Shown: piece after piece, positions 26,575-35,800 of the stretch
Numbering within the stretch: position 1 is the first letter of the stretch
How the letters are laid out: the number at the start of each line of letters is the position of its first letter
From: Pirellulaceae bacterium
GTDB taxonomy: Bacteria > Planctomycetota > Planctomycetia > Pirellulales > Pirellulaceae
Assembly: GCA_030748485.1 (NCBI GenBank)
Contig: JASMLW010000123.1
Coordinates: 1 to 37,171 of the forward strand
Length of the DNA stretch: 37,171 nt
Reading direction: 5' to 3'
Position numbers and translations under genes: made by a program
The notes under the pieces: model-generated
What the model was told of the DNA's origin: nothing
Seen by the model: the letters and a program-made list of their open reading frames with translations, nothing else
The model's database searches: none

Positions 26575-27477
26575 TTAGGACTCGCTCATCCACTGGCGGA
26601 GTTGGTCCCTGAGAAACACGGTTTCTCGAGCGAACGCCTTGGTATCTTCATTCCAATGCTCAATCGCCCAAGGACCGCGAAACCCGGCCCGCCAGGCGAT
26701 GTCGAAACACCGGCGGATGTCGTACTTCTTATGTCGGCCATCGGCGTCGATGTCGTACACCTTGAAATCGCAGCTGGCCGCGCCGGGGAACGACTTGGTG
26801 AGTCCCAAGTAGCGGATCCCGTCGTCCCAGTTTCCCGTGTCAGGACAAGCGGCGACGTTGGCGCCGATCGCCATGACGACGCGCTTGATCGAGTCCGCGT
26901 CCGACTTCAGCCATCCGAGATTCTCGACCAACAGCTGCACGCCTCGCGGTTTGCCAAACATGGCCAGCTGCCGGTGAGCCGTGAGTAACTCTTCGCCTTC
27001 GTCGCCGGCGGGCACTTTGGGAACGGTGAAGCGAATCCACCGCGCTCCTAACTCACGGGCGACATCGATGAGTCGATAGGCATTGTCGAGAGCCTTTCGA
27101 CGTTCCGGCTCCCGAGGGCTGTAAAGGTCGCCGAACGGATGATTGACTTTGAGGTTCGTGATGTAACAACCGGCCTCGTCCACCGCGCTGCTCACTCGCC
27201 GCACGTACTCTTTTTCAAATGACTCGAGCCAGCGCGTGTTGAGGTCGATGAGCTGCATTCCCAATTGATCGCGAACAAACGCGGGCAGCGTCAGCGCTGT
27301 CAGCTCACGCGTTTCGCGTTGGTGATTCAAACTACCCGTCGTGATCCCGATGACTCGGTCGAGCTGTTTGGGCGCTTTCGGTTTCGCGTCCGCCGGGCGT
27401 TGGCTACTGGCGATCAGGCCGGCCGCCAGCGGAGCACAAGTCAATCCTTTGAGGAACACGCGTCTGCGGATCGGCAT
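26575..27477 (-). CDS. TAT-exported sugar phosphate isomerase/epimerase-like TIM barrel
   Basis: A 300-residue protein with a twin-arginine signal (IRRRVFLKGLTCAPLAAGLIA) and an AP-endonuclease-2-like TIM barrel. Visible barrel pieces: GMQLIDLNTRWLESF, CYITNLKVNHPFGDL, LGARWIRFTVP, GVQLLVENLGW (the glutamate on the catalytic face), VAACPDTGNWD, CDFKVYDID and FRGPWAIEHWNED with a second conserved glutamate. These acidic and histidine positions fit a metal-dependent isomerase or epimerase. The frame is open to 27585, but ATG 27477 starts the signal peptide and follows AGGA. It is probably the first gene of the minus-strand group with DUF1501 and WD40. Confidence 0.88.
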   Translation of the reverse strand: MPIRRRVFLKGLTCAPLAAGLIASSQRPADAKPKAPKQLDRVIGITTGSLNHQRETRELTALTLPAFVRDQLGMQLIDLNTRWLESFEKEYVRRVSSAVDEAGCYITNLKVNHPFGDLYSPREPERRKALDNAYRLIDVARELGARWIRFTVPKVPAGDEGEELLTAHRQLAMFGKPRGVQLLVENLGWLKSDADSIKRVVMAIGANVAACPDTGNWDDGIRYLGLTKSFPGAASCDFKVYDIDADGRHKKYDIRRCFDIAWRAGFRGPWAIEHWNEDTKAFARETVFLRDQLRQWMSES

Positions 27478-27703
27478 TGTTGATTCCTGTGAGCGATTGT
27501 TCGCGCGAGCGTCTCGGAGACGCAGAGTTTCGGCGAGCAGGGCGGTGAAATCAAGCGTCATGTCGAGCGTACTCTTCCGTGCCAAGGCGACTTGTGCAAA
27601 CGACGCTCGTTGTCGGCGACTCAGCCGCCAGCCATGATCGACTCACCAGCCACTCACCAGCCAAGTCTGCATCACGTTCCAACAAGAAAGTGAGCGACGA
27701 AGA

Positions 27704-27997
27704 TCATACGGAAGTGGCGAGAAAAAATCCGGACAACCCCAAGACAACCAGGAGGATAAGCATGATCGCGGTCTCGAGAATCGTCCAAGCACCGTCGCGT
27801 CGCGAACCGTACAACAACCGCTTGGAAGGCACTGCTACGGAACTGTAAATACACAATAGGCTGATGGAAAAGGCGTAGAAGCTGAAAAAATGATTATCCC
27901 CGCCATCGCGCAGCACCCACATCATCAACCCCAGGCCAGTCGCCAGCGCGGTGACGACGCAGAACATGTCGAGCAGCGTCATGCATCGTTCATTCAT
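27704..27997 (-). CDS. Small three-helix membrane protein, unknown function
   Basis: A 97-residue protein with three hydrophobic segments: LLDMFCVVTALATGLGLMMWVL, FFSFYAFSISLLCIYSSVAV and WTILETAIMLILLVVLGLSGFFLA. It is short and I assign no family. The frame is open up to 28129, but that extension is polar and unstructured. ATG 27997 begins just before the first membrane segment and is preferred, though its ribosome site is weak. It lies between the TIM-barrel gene (226 bases downstream) and the alpha/beta-hydrolase gene, all on the minus strand. Confidence 0.6.
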   Translation of the reverse strand: MNERCMTLLDMFCVVTALATGLGLMMWVLRDGGDNHFFSFYAFSISLLCIYSSVAVPSKRLLYGSRRDGAWTILETAIMLILLVVLGLSGFFLATSV

Positions 27998-28164
27998 GGT
28001 ATGCCCGCATTGATTCCCGGAAGAGAAGAATGCGAATGCCGTTGACGGCGTTCTTAGATTCGTGATTGACGCATCCGTGCAACGCGGCGTTGGAGGGCAA
28101 TTACCGCGGTAAGTTTGGCCTTCGGCCAAAGTGTGAGTGGGTGTGTGTTTGGCTGCTCATCAGT

Positions 28165-30165
28165 TCAACCGACCAGCGTTTTGGCGACTTCCGCCGCGTC
28201 CATCTCGGTGGACAGGTGAAGACGGGGGCGAGCTTGCCGAGCTTTGAATGCGGCGGACGTCCAACGGTAATTCGCTCGCAGTTGCTTGTCGGACAGCTTC
28301 TCGCCCGAGCCGGCGACTGAATTGGCGATGACCAGTCGTTTGGGCGCGCAGAGCGCCGCCAGCTGCGGAACGTCGCCAACGTCGCGAAGGATTCCGGGAG
28401 CCATGATTCCCAACCGCTGGTTCACATAGGGGACGTCACTGACGAAACTGGCCAACCCACCCAGCGTCGCCGCTCTGTCGACGCGACGGTCCAAGGCGGC
28501 CGCCACGAGCGCGACCAGACTCGCCGGTCCGATTCCCACGAGAGCCACCGACTCGGGCAGCCCGCCGGCCTCAGCACCAATGGCGTCCAACAGGCGGCGG
28601 ACATCCCAAGCCCACTGGCCGAGCAGCGGTCGTCCGATCCACATCGACCATTCGGCCGAGTTGTGATCGGGAGCGCGGCCGATCTTGTCGCCCTTGTTCG
28701 CGGTCTCGCCCGTCGCTCGCAGGTCGACGGTCGCCACGTCCCACTGTGCGGCGAGCAGCTCTTTCGCCACCGGGTCCGTCTCGGCCGCGCGGCCGCGATC
28801 CAGATCGAGCACGACGGCCAGGCCGCGTTTCTTCTCACCTTTCCGCAGCGTGGCTTCGACGCGAACGCCCGGTTCCGGCGCGATCGTCAACCGCGAGGTT
28901 TTTCCGTCTGTTTTCACTTTTGCGCCCAGCGCAGTCGGCTTGGGAAATCGGCCCAGGACGCGCGGCAGCGACTCGCGCATCAGCGTGTTGTTGGCGTCCC
29001 AGCCCTCGGCGTGGTCGGGAATCGCGCGGCGGGCCAATAGTTGGCGAGCTTGTTGGGCGGCGAACTGCGGAAGTGTGACAAACGTCGCCGGTCGGCTGTC
29101 GTCGGGGAAACACCGCAGCGTTTCGGGATCCTCGTCTTGAATCTTCGGTTCCGCAATCGGCTCGCCGTCACCCTCTCCCTTTAAGTGGAGAGTCATCCAT
29201 CCGTACATCGCTTCGCGCATCGGCTGGTTGTAATCGTGCTTTGATTCGAACGTCGCGTGCCGCGCGTTCTCGGCTCGGCCGTAGAGTCGAAAGATCGGAC
29301 GCGCATTGTCAATCGACTTCTTCGCTTCGCCGATTGAAAACTGAAACGCGTCACGCGAAGCGTTGATGAGCATCAGCGCCCGCGGTGCGACCAACGCCAA
29401 GACGCCAGCCTCCTCCGTGTAGGTCATCGCGCCCGGTGTGACTTCACACATGCAGCATGCCGCGCCCAGATACGATTGGTACGTGCCGACCGAGCACGCG
29501 GGCACGACGCACTTAAACCGTTCCTCGAGCGCTCCGGCGTACATCGTCTGGTTGCCGCCGCCACTGGTCCCCGTGACGCCGATCTTGTCTCCATCGACTT
29601 CGGGTCTCGACTGCAGATAATCGACCGCCCGCATGTTTTCGTAGACTTGCAGTCCGGCCAGCGAGAGGCCGGTCGGCCAGAGCGTGCCCGCCACCATCTC
29701 GCCGTGATACTCACCAAGCGCCTTGCCGATTCCGCGCTCGCCCGCGCCAAACGCATCGACGGCGAGGACGAAAAATCCCAGTTTGGCGAGTCCCATGCAA
29801 CGTCGTTGCACGGTCGGTTCCTGTTTGGCCCCTCGCCAATGACCGTGAACGCAGAGGACGGCGGGGTGCTTACCGCCGCCCGCCGGCACGTAGGCGTTGG
29901 CCGTCATTTCGATTCCGGGTCGAGTTTGCAAGACGATTCGCTGGACTCGATAGCCATCGCGCTGGAACTCGCCCACGACGCGCGGATTAAGCGGTGCGTG
30001 CTCGCGCGGAAAACCGCCCAGCGATCGAATCAGCTGACGCCGCAACCGCAAACGCTGCGATTTCCACTGCTCGAGCGATTTGGACGGAGCGTCGTCTTTG
30101 CGCATTTGCAGCGCCTGCTGCTGAACGAAAGAGAGGAACTCGCGCGACGGATCGGATTGAGGCAT
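28165..30165 (-). CDS. Alpha/beta-hydrolase (acetyl-xylan-esterase-like) with a second, degenerate hydrolase domain
   Basis: A 666-residue protein without signal peptide. The N-terminal ~330 residues form an alpha/beta-hydrolase of the acetyl xylan esterase/dienelactone hydrolase type. They contain an oxyanion-side VHGHWRG (106-112), nucleophile S201 in GTSGGG, probable acid D272 (INASRDAF) and probable base H310 (SKHDYNQ). The C-terminal part (~425-660) again looks like a hydrolase core: LAVVLDLDRGR, WDVATVDLRATG, and ALVGIGPASLVAL where GxSxG is expected. There the nucleophile position reads GIGPA, so it is probably inactive and may bind substrate. A C-terminal CAPKRLVIANS strand supports the second domain. 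A likely cytosolic or untypically exported carbohydrate esterase. Confidence 0.85.
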   Translation of the reverse strand: MPQSDPSREFLSFVQQQALQMRKDDAPSKSLEQWKSQRLRLRRQLIRSLGGFPREHAPLNPRVVGEFQRDGYRVQRIVLQTRPGIEMTANAYVPAGGGKHPAVLCVHGHWRGAKQEPTVQRRCMGLAKLGFFVLAVDAFGAGERGIGKALGEYHGEMVAGTLWPTGLSLAGLQVYENMRAVDYLQSRPEVDGDKIGVTGTSGGGNQTMYAGALEERFKCVVPACSVGTYQSYLGAACCMCEVTPGAMTYTEEAGVLALVAPRALMLINASRDAFQFSIGEAKKSIDNARPIFRLYGRAENARHATFESKHDYNQPMREAMYGWMTLHLKGEGDGEPIAEPKIQDEDPETLRCFPDDSRPATFVTLPQFAAQQARQLLARRAIPDHAEGWDANNTLMRESLPRVLGRFPKPTALGAKVKTDGKTSRLTIAPEPGVRVEATLRKGEKKRGLAVVLDLDRGRAAETDPVAKELLAAQWDVATVDLRATGETANKGDKIGRAPDHNSAEWSMWIGRPLLGQWAWDVRRLLDAIGAEAGGLPESVALVGIGPASLVALVAAALDRRVDRAATLGGLASFVSDVPYVNQRLGIMAPGILRDVGDVPQLAALCAPKRLVIANSVAGSGEKLSDKQLRANYRWTSAAFKARQARPRLHLSTEMDAAEVAKTLVG

Positions 30166-30322
30166 GGTCTGGGTCTCAGTGATTCGGCGTCGTGGTGAAT
30201 CTCACCGTTGATGATCGGCTGCGTCCAACTGTTGCGCGCCCGGTCGGCAGCGATATGATCGCTCCGCCACTGGCCAAAAGCAACTGACTGGCCGCGCGCG
30301 TCAACCTGCGGACGCAAAAGAA

Positions 30323-30351
30323 AACCCGCCGGTCGAATCGACCGACGGGTT
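30323..30351 (-). terminator. Intrinsic terminator of the HMA lipoprotein gene
   Basis: A hairpin with arms AACCCG-C-CGGTCG and CGACCG-A-CGGGTT around a three-base loop: 12 pairs with one mismatch. Read on the minus strand it is followed by TTTTCTTTTGC (from 30324 down to 30312). It begins about 40 bases after the TGA at 30391-30393, so it terminates the lipoprotein transcript after its far stop codon. This supports the gene extending through the internal TGA. Confidence 0.75.
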
Positions 30352-30390
30352 CTATGTCACTGACCTATGTCACCTGAGCTGTGCTGGCGA

Positions 30391-30738
30391 TCACTGAACC
30401 GTGAATTCAGCCAAGTGCTCGTTCGTCTTCGCGAATTCTGTCAGCTTCGCTTTGTAGTCGACGTTGGGATCGACCTGGAAGCTGGCCACTAGCTTGTTGG
30501 TATCAGTTTGAATCGAGTCTGCATCGATTCCGTCGATCTTGACCAAATCACCTCGGACCGAGGCGGCGCAGAGACCTCATGTCATGTTGGGGACTTTGAG
30601 GGTCACTAGCGTGAGATCAGATGTTGACGTCGGCGTCGTTGTCGACGGAGCCGCCACCTCTGTCTCAACCGGCGTGTTGCAGCCAATGACGGCGGCAAGC
30701 AGTCCGGCGGCCAGGAACACTGGCGCGTACTTAGTCAT
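30391..30738 (-). CDS. HMA-type metal-binding lipoprotein with in-frame TGA (putative selenoprotein, UxxC)
   Basis: The reading frame has 115 sense positions if the TGA at 30577-30579 is read through. ATG 30738 follows AGGAG at a spacing of about eight bases. Residues 1-20 are a lipoprotein signal (APVFLAAGLLAAVIGC, lipobox VIGC, C20). A Thr/Pro/Ser linker follows (21-42). Residues ~42-115 form a heavy-metal-associated domain of beta-alpha-beta-beta-alpha-beta pattern: LTLVTLKVPNMT, [TGA], GLCAASVRGDLVKIDGI and on to LAEFTVQ. In this family the motif is MTCxxC; here TGA occupies exactly the first cysteine (position 54) and C57 is kept. A SECIS-like hairpin follows and a terminator lies after the far stop. 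A Sec-containing periplasmic metal-binding lipoprotein is inferred. A nonsense mutation of a Cys codon is the alternative; the truncated 53-residue product would lack the domain. Confidence 0.72.
30549..30565 (-). promoter_or_regulatory. Candidate bacterial SECIS element
   Basis: On the minus strand, CGCCTCG pairs with CGAGGTG (seven pairs, one G-U) around the loop GTC. The loop starts with G, 19 nucleotides after the TGA at 30577-30579. Known bacterial SECIS elements have a short stem just downstream of UGA and a small loop with G in the first two positions; E. coli fdhF also has GGUC at the loop, as here if the closing G-C pair is opened. The fit is geometric, read by eye. Confidence 0.5.
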
Positions 30739-31104
30739 GGAAATCACTCCTAACCGAATGAAACTGAAAACAGGTAACTCGCAAAATACTAACGACTTTG
30801 ATCTCTCGGGCAACACCAAATGGACGGTGCTCGAGTCGAAAGTCTAGACGATCATAGATGCTCAATCGTCAAATCAGCCGGCATTTCCCAGAAAATGTAT
30901 GAAAGTCGCGTCCCGAACGTAATCTATCCCACATTCAGACAGAATCTGGTTCACCATTTTCACCCAGAACACGATGAACTCGACCGACCTTGCCGATCGT
31001 ATTCGTCGAGTTTTGGCGAGTCAGTTCTTTCGAAACGACACTGCCCCTGCTCGGATGAAAGCTCGGATGAAAGCTGACAAACGCGCCGCACCCGACAGGG
31101 TCTC
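30739..31104. other. Intergenic region with few recognisable elements
   Basis: A 366-base gap between the HMA lipoprotein gene and the aldolase gene. Apart from the promoter candidate at 30786-30813, it contains a perfect 12-base tandem duplication GCTCGGATGAAA at 31049-31060 and 31061-31072. An 85-codon frame at 30820-31077 (+) has no protein-like character and no ribosome site, so I leave it out. Confidence 0.6.
30786..30813 (-). promoter_or_regulatory. Candidate promoter of the HMA lipoprotein gene
   Basis: Read on the minus strand: TTGCCC (30813-30808), a 16-base spacer and TAGTAT (30791-30786), about 48 bases before the ATG at 30738. The region is AT-rich compared with its surroundings. 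Confidence 0.4.
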
Positions 31105-31869
31105 TCACATCTCTCGAAGGTGGGCGAGAGCGTCCTGGAGCCCGCCGATTCCGTGATTGAGAATCGAACCGACATTGACGAACTGGTAGCCCTCACGGCG
31201 GGCCCGTTCACAGCGTTCAAGATCGGCGAACGTGACTCCCGCAGTCTTGCCTTGCGCGGCGACACGTGCGGGAAACGACGCCAGGAAGTCGAGCAACTCG
31301 GGATGGTCTGTCTGGCCGATCACGCCGAGTGAGGCGGACAGGTCAGCCGGGCCGGCGAACACGACATCGACTCCGTCGACCGCCGCGATCTCCTCGACGT
31401 TCTCCATCGCTTCCGGAGTCTCGATTTGGACCACCACGCATGTCTCGTCATTCGCCGCGGGCAGGTAGTCGTCCCAACTGACGTCCATCAGCAAGGTCCA
31501 GGTGGGCGACACGCCTCGACTGCCGCCCGGCGGGTACTTGGCGTACTCGACAGCTCGGCGAGCTTCGTCGGCGTTATTGATCTGCGGCACCATCACCGTG
31601 TTGGCGCCGATGTCGAGCGCCTTCTTGATCCACATTGGGTCGAGACCGGGGACGCGAACCATGGCTGAGCAATCAGCCTGACGGCAGAGGATGGGCAGCC
31701 AGCGGACTTCGTGAGTTCCGTACGAACGGTGCTCGAGGTCGATCCACAGGAAATCGATCCCGCTATTGATCGTCAGCTTCGCTACGATTTCGGAGCTGTC
31801 CGGCGCGGCGGCTCCCAGAGCGGGGCGTCCGGCGGCGAGGCATGTTTTGATCCGGTTCTCGAACATCAT
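31105..31869 (-). CDS. HpcH/HpaI-family class II aldolase
   Basis: A 254-residue cytosolic protein of the HpaI/GarL type, which cleaves 2-keto-3-deoxy-type hydroxy acids to pyruvate or a related keto acid plus an aldehyde, using a divalent metal. The known active-site set is present: H47 in DLEHRSYG, R72 in VRVPG, metal ligands E150 ([10 protein letters not shown]) and D176 ([12 protein letters not shown]). FVNVGSILN near the C-terminus is also typical. A longer frame reaches 31953, but ATG 31869 (or the adjacent ATG 31866) begins the fold and is preferred. It is divergent from the DUF1080 gene. Substrates may be sugar-acid derivatives, in keeping with the sugar catabolism theme of the region. 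Confidence 0.9.
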   Translation of the reverse strand: MMFENRIKTCLAAGRPALGAAAPDSSEIVAKLTINSGIDFLWIDLEHRSYGTHEVRWLPILCRQADCSAMVRVPGLDPMWIKKALDIGANTVMVPQINNADEARRAVEYAKYPPGGSRGVSPTWTLLMDVSWDDYLPAANDETCVVVQIETPEAMENVEEIAAVDGVDVVFAGPADLSASLGVIGQTDHPELLDFLASFPARVAAQGKTAGVTFADLERCERARREGYQFVNVGSILNHGIGGLQDALAHLREM

Positions 31870-31970
31870 TGGTTTCTCGACCTTTTTGCAATTTGAATCC
31901 AGCGAACGGCCGAAATCCAACTCCCTCCGGACGCGATCGGCTATCACGGGCAAGCGTGCTTCATTCGCGA

Positions 31971-31976
31971 TACAAT
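31971..31976 (+). promoter_or_regulatory. Candidate -10 element (TACAAT) of the DUF1080 gene
   Basis: TACAAT 66 bases before ATG 32042 in the 172-base divergent gap between the aldolase and DUF1080 genes. No clear -35 is seen. Confidence 0.3.
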
Positions 31977-32041
31977 ACTCTTCTCACTACTCGAGCACAC
32001 CATGTCGGCAACACATTCTCGCCGCATCTTTGGAGACCGCG

Positions 32042-32767
32042 ATGAGCAGAATTCTCACCGTTCCTTCCCTGATGTTTGTTGGGCTATTGTTCGCGGGACA
32101 GGCGTCGGCCCAAAACGTCCCCAAGTTTGTCAGCCTGTTCAACGGCAAAGACCTCACCGGCTGGGTCGATGTTAATACATCGAAAACGACGTGGTCGGTC
32201 AAGGACGGCTTGCTGGTTTGCCGGGGGCAACCCATCGGGGTCATGCGATCGGAAAAGCAGTACGAGAACTTTGTGCTTCACATCGAGTGGCGGCACATGC
32301 AGCCCGGCGGCAACTCGGGCGTCTTTGTTTGGAGTGAGGGCAAGGCGGCTCCCGGGCGGCGTCTGCCAAAAGGAATGGAGGTGCAGATGCTCGAACTGGA
32401 TTGGGTGAATCTGAACAAGAACAAGGACGGCACGCTGCGTCCGATTGCCTACGTGCACGGCGAGCTGTTCGGAGCAAACGGTCTGGTCGTGGAGCCCGAC
32501 AATCCGCGCGGTCGTCGCAGCAAGTCGATTGAAAACCGCTGCAAAGGGAAGGGAGAGTGGAACGTCTACGACGTCGTATGCGTCGATGGTGTCGTGAAAC
32601 TGTCAGTCAACGGAAAGTTTGTCAACGGAGTCAGCCAGGCTTCCGTCAAGAAGGGCTACTTGTGCCTGGAGTCGGAAGGAGCCGAGATTCACTTTCGCAA
32701 CATACAGATTATGGAGCTGCCGCCAGGGGTCACGGCGAAAGAGCAGCAAGCTCCTCTCGTCGATTAG
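32042..32767 (+). CDS. Exported DUF1080 (3-keto-disaccharide hydrolase domain) protein
   Basis: A 241-residue protein with a Sec signal ([17 protein letters not shown]) and one DUF1080 domain. Signatures: [93 protein letters not shown] and [22 protein letters not shown]. These residues match the family better than the 19023 copy does. The longer frame from 31766 crosses the aldolase gene and promoter; ATG 32042 with GGAG at 32031-32034 is the start. The following PSCyt1-DUF1549-DUF1553 gene begins 33 bases after its stop and is probably cotranscribed. Confidence 0.92.
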   Translation: MSRILTVPSLMFVGLLFAGQASAQNVPKFVSLFNGKDLTGWVDVNTSKTTWSVKDGLLVCRGQPIGVMRSEKQYENFVLHIEWRHMQPGGNSGVFVWSEGKAAPGRRLPKGMEVQMLELDWVNLNKNKDGTLRPIAYVHGELFGANGLVVEPDNPRGRRSKSIENRCKGKGEWNVYDVVCVDGVVKLSVNGKFVNGVSQASVKKGYLCLESEGAEIHFRNIQIMELPPGVTAKEQQAPLVD

Positions 32768-32800
32768 CATCGTGGCCTCACCGTCCCAGCCACAAACTCA

Positions 32801-35800
32801 ATGCGGGTTTCGGAGATGTTGGCGATCGGGGATACTCGACTTATTGCGATCGGGTTGTTGTCGTCGCTGGTTTTCACACCAAGTGCGTCGGCTGAGCCGG
32901 ATTCTTCAAAGACCGTTCGCACGTGGCGGTTGAAAGACGCCTTCGCGACCCCCAACGCGGTCCCCGCCAACCCGGCGCTCGACGAACATGGACATCCGGT
33001 CTGGCATTTCTTGAGGACGACGAAGTTCTCCAACCCAACTCCGCGACGGCGCTGGAATCTGAACGGCGACTATGCGCGGCTCGCCGACAGTGGACCGAAA
33101 CTCTTTGGGGCGGACGTGACGGGTTGGATATTCAAAGGTCGCGACGGCTATCTCGCGCCGTTAGTCGCCCGCTACGAGAAGCCGTCGACGGATGGAATTA
33201 CTTGGAGCCCCGGCGATGTCGTCGTGGCGCCGGGTCCGGAACACGCCGTCGTGATCGGTTGGCGCAGTCCCGTCCGCGGACGCTTGGAAATGAAGGGCCT
33301 GTTCGAACATGCGCAAACGTGTTGCGGAGTCAATTCGCAGGTCAATTGGTACGTGCAGCGGATGCCGATTGACGATGGGGACCCTCCGGAGACGCTTGCG
33401 CGCGGTCACGCTGATTTTGGTTCGGCGACGCCCAGCGGTTCATTTCACCTCGTCGATCTTTCCATCAAGGCGAATGAGTCATTCTATTTTGTCGTCGATG
33501 CGCACGCCGATGGCACCAACTCGCCCCATCATGGCGACGGGACGCGATTCGATGTGACGATTACTGTTCGCGACGCGGTTGAACCTCCACCGCCGACATT
33601 TGAAAAGGAGATCCGCCCCATCCTGGCGCGCGCATGTTTCTCGTGCCACGGCGAGTCGGATCGAGAATCTCAGCTCGATCTGCGTACGGTGACCAGCATT
33701 TTGCGGGGTGGTGAGAGCGGACACGCAATCGTGCGCGGCGATGCGAAGCGGAGTTTGTTGTTTGACCTGGTGGCGCGCCGGGAAATGCCGCCGGACGACG
33801 AGAAGCTGACCGCCAGCGAAACGCGACTCATCGAGCGTTGGATCGAGGCGAACGCGCCAGCCGCCGAGAGCGTGCGCATCCTTCCTCCGCGGACTCAGCT
33901 GACAGCGGCTGACCGCCAGTTCTGGGCTTTTCGAACGCCCGCGGGCAGCGATCCGCCAGTCGTCGTCGGCGACCGACGGCAGCGAACCGCGATCGACGCG
34001 TTCCTATCAAAACGGCTTGCCGATGCGAGGTTGGAATTCTCTCCGGACGCGAATCGCGAGACCCTGATGCGCCGCGCTTACTGGGACCTGACGGGGCTGC
34101 CGCCGAGCCCCGTGGACATCGACGCCTTCATCGAGGACGCCGCGCCTGACGCTTGGGAACGGTTGCTAGACCGACTGCTCGCCTCGCCCCAATACGGTGT
34201 GCGGTGGGGACGGCATTGGCTCGACGCCGTCGGCTACGTCGACAACCGTCTTTTCGATGGAGACCTCGCCACGATCATTCCCAACGAGGGGATTTGGCGA
34301 TACCGCGACTATGTCATTCAGGCGTTCAACGAAGACCTGCCGTACGATCAGTTCGTGACGGAGCAACTGGCGGGCGACGAGTTGGTCGACTGGCGCAACG
34401 CGGAAACTCTCACGCCCCAGTCGCAGTCGCAGCTCGCCGCCACCGGTTTCTTCCGTTCCATTGAGGACCATACGAGCGAGCCTCAATACGGGATCGACAA
34501 ACGTTATGAAGTCGTCTTCGACACGATGCAGATGATGACCACGTCGCTGCTCGGACTGACGATGCAATGTTGCCGCTGTCACAATCACAAGTACGATCCG
34601 CTCACGCAACGCGACTACTTTCGCTTGATGGCGACGATCGAACCCGCCCTGAATCCTCATCAATGGATCAAGCCGCAGGAACGTTGGCAAGCGGACGTTT
34701 CGCCAACCGAGAGAGAGCAAATCGATCAACACAATGCGGACGCGCAGCGGCAAGTCGATGAACTGAACAAGCAGTTGGAGACGGCGAAGAAAGCTCAAAC
34801 TGAACGGAAGACCGGCGGATCGAGCGACAAGAGTAAGGAGTCGCTTGCGGGGGAGGCCGAAATCGCTCGTCTGACGGCGAAGATAGCCGCCCTGAACGCC
34901 AGCAAGCGTAGCTACGGCAAGATGCAGGTATTGTGGGACGCGACGGCGACGCCACCGCGGTCGCGGGTATTGCGCCGCGGTGATCCGCACGCGCCGGGTA
35001 TTCTGGTGACCGCCGGATTTCCCGAAGTGCTGACCGCCGGCGGCGCGGCCGATGCGATTCGTCCGAAGATGACACAGGGCGCTTCGACCGGCTTGCGGCT
35101 GGCGCTGGCGAACTGGCTGACTGATCGCCGCAACCCACTGGTCGCGCGCGTCATCGTCAATCGAGTATGGCTGCACCACTTTGGCCGCGGAATCGTCGCT
35201 ACACCCGGGAATTTCGGCCGCTCGGGCAGCCCGCCCACTCACCCCGAATTGCTCGACCATTTAGCGATCGACTTCATTGAACACGGCTGGAGCATCAAGC
35301 GATTGCACCGTCAGATCATGACTTCGACAGCTTATCTTCAGCAGAGCGCAGCCGTCGACGACGCCACCGGACAGACGATCGACGCGGAGAATCAACTGCT
35401 ATGGCGGATGAACTTGCGCCGGCTGGAGGCGGAGGTTCTGCGCGACGGCCTGCTGGCGATTGGCGGAAACCTCAGCCTGCGGTCGGGCGGCCCGCCGGTG
35501 ATGATCACCAAACCGAGTGACGGGTTGTCGCGCGAGACGCCCGGGTCCAGTGGGTACGGCGGCAACCGGCGGAGCGTCTATCTGTTTGCGCGACGGGTCT
35601 ACCCGCTCAAGTTTCTCGAGACGTTCGACGCGCCGATCGTGCCGATCAACTGCACCAAGCGCAGTCCGTCGGCGACAGTGCTGCAGTCATTCACGCAATT
35701 GAATGACGAGTTCATGATTCGCCAAGCCGACCGACTGGCGGCCCGCGTCGGCGGAATGAAAGCGGAGGAGAAAGAACAGATCGAAGTCGCCTGGCGAACT

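Noticed and set aside
30577-30819. Reading the HMA lipoprotein as a complete 53-residue protein ending at the TGA
   Set aside because: It would stop in the middle of the metal-binding motif and leave a lipid anchor plus linker only. The in-frame continuation, hairpin and downstream terminator favour a longer product, although a nonsense mutant remains possible.
30820-31077. An 85-codon plus-strand frame in the 366-base gap
   Set aside because: No ribosome site, low-complexity and disordered translation, and it runs through the promoter side of the HMA gene; kept as non-coding.
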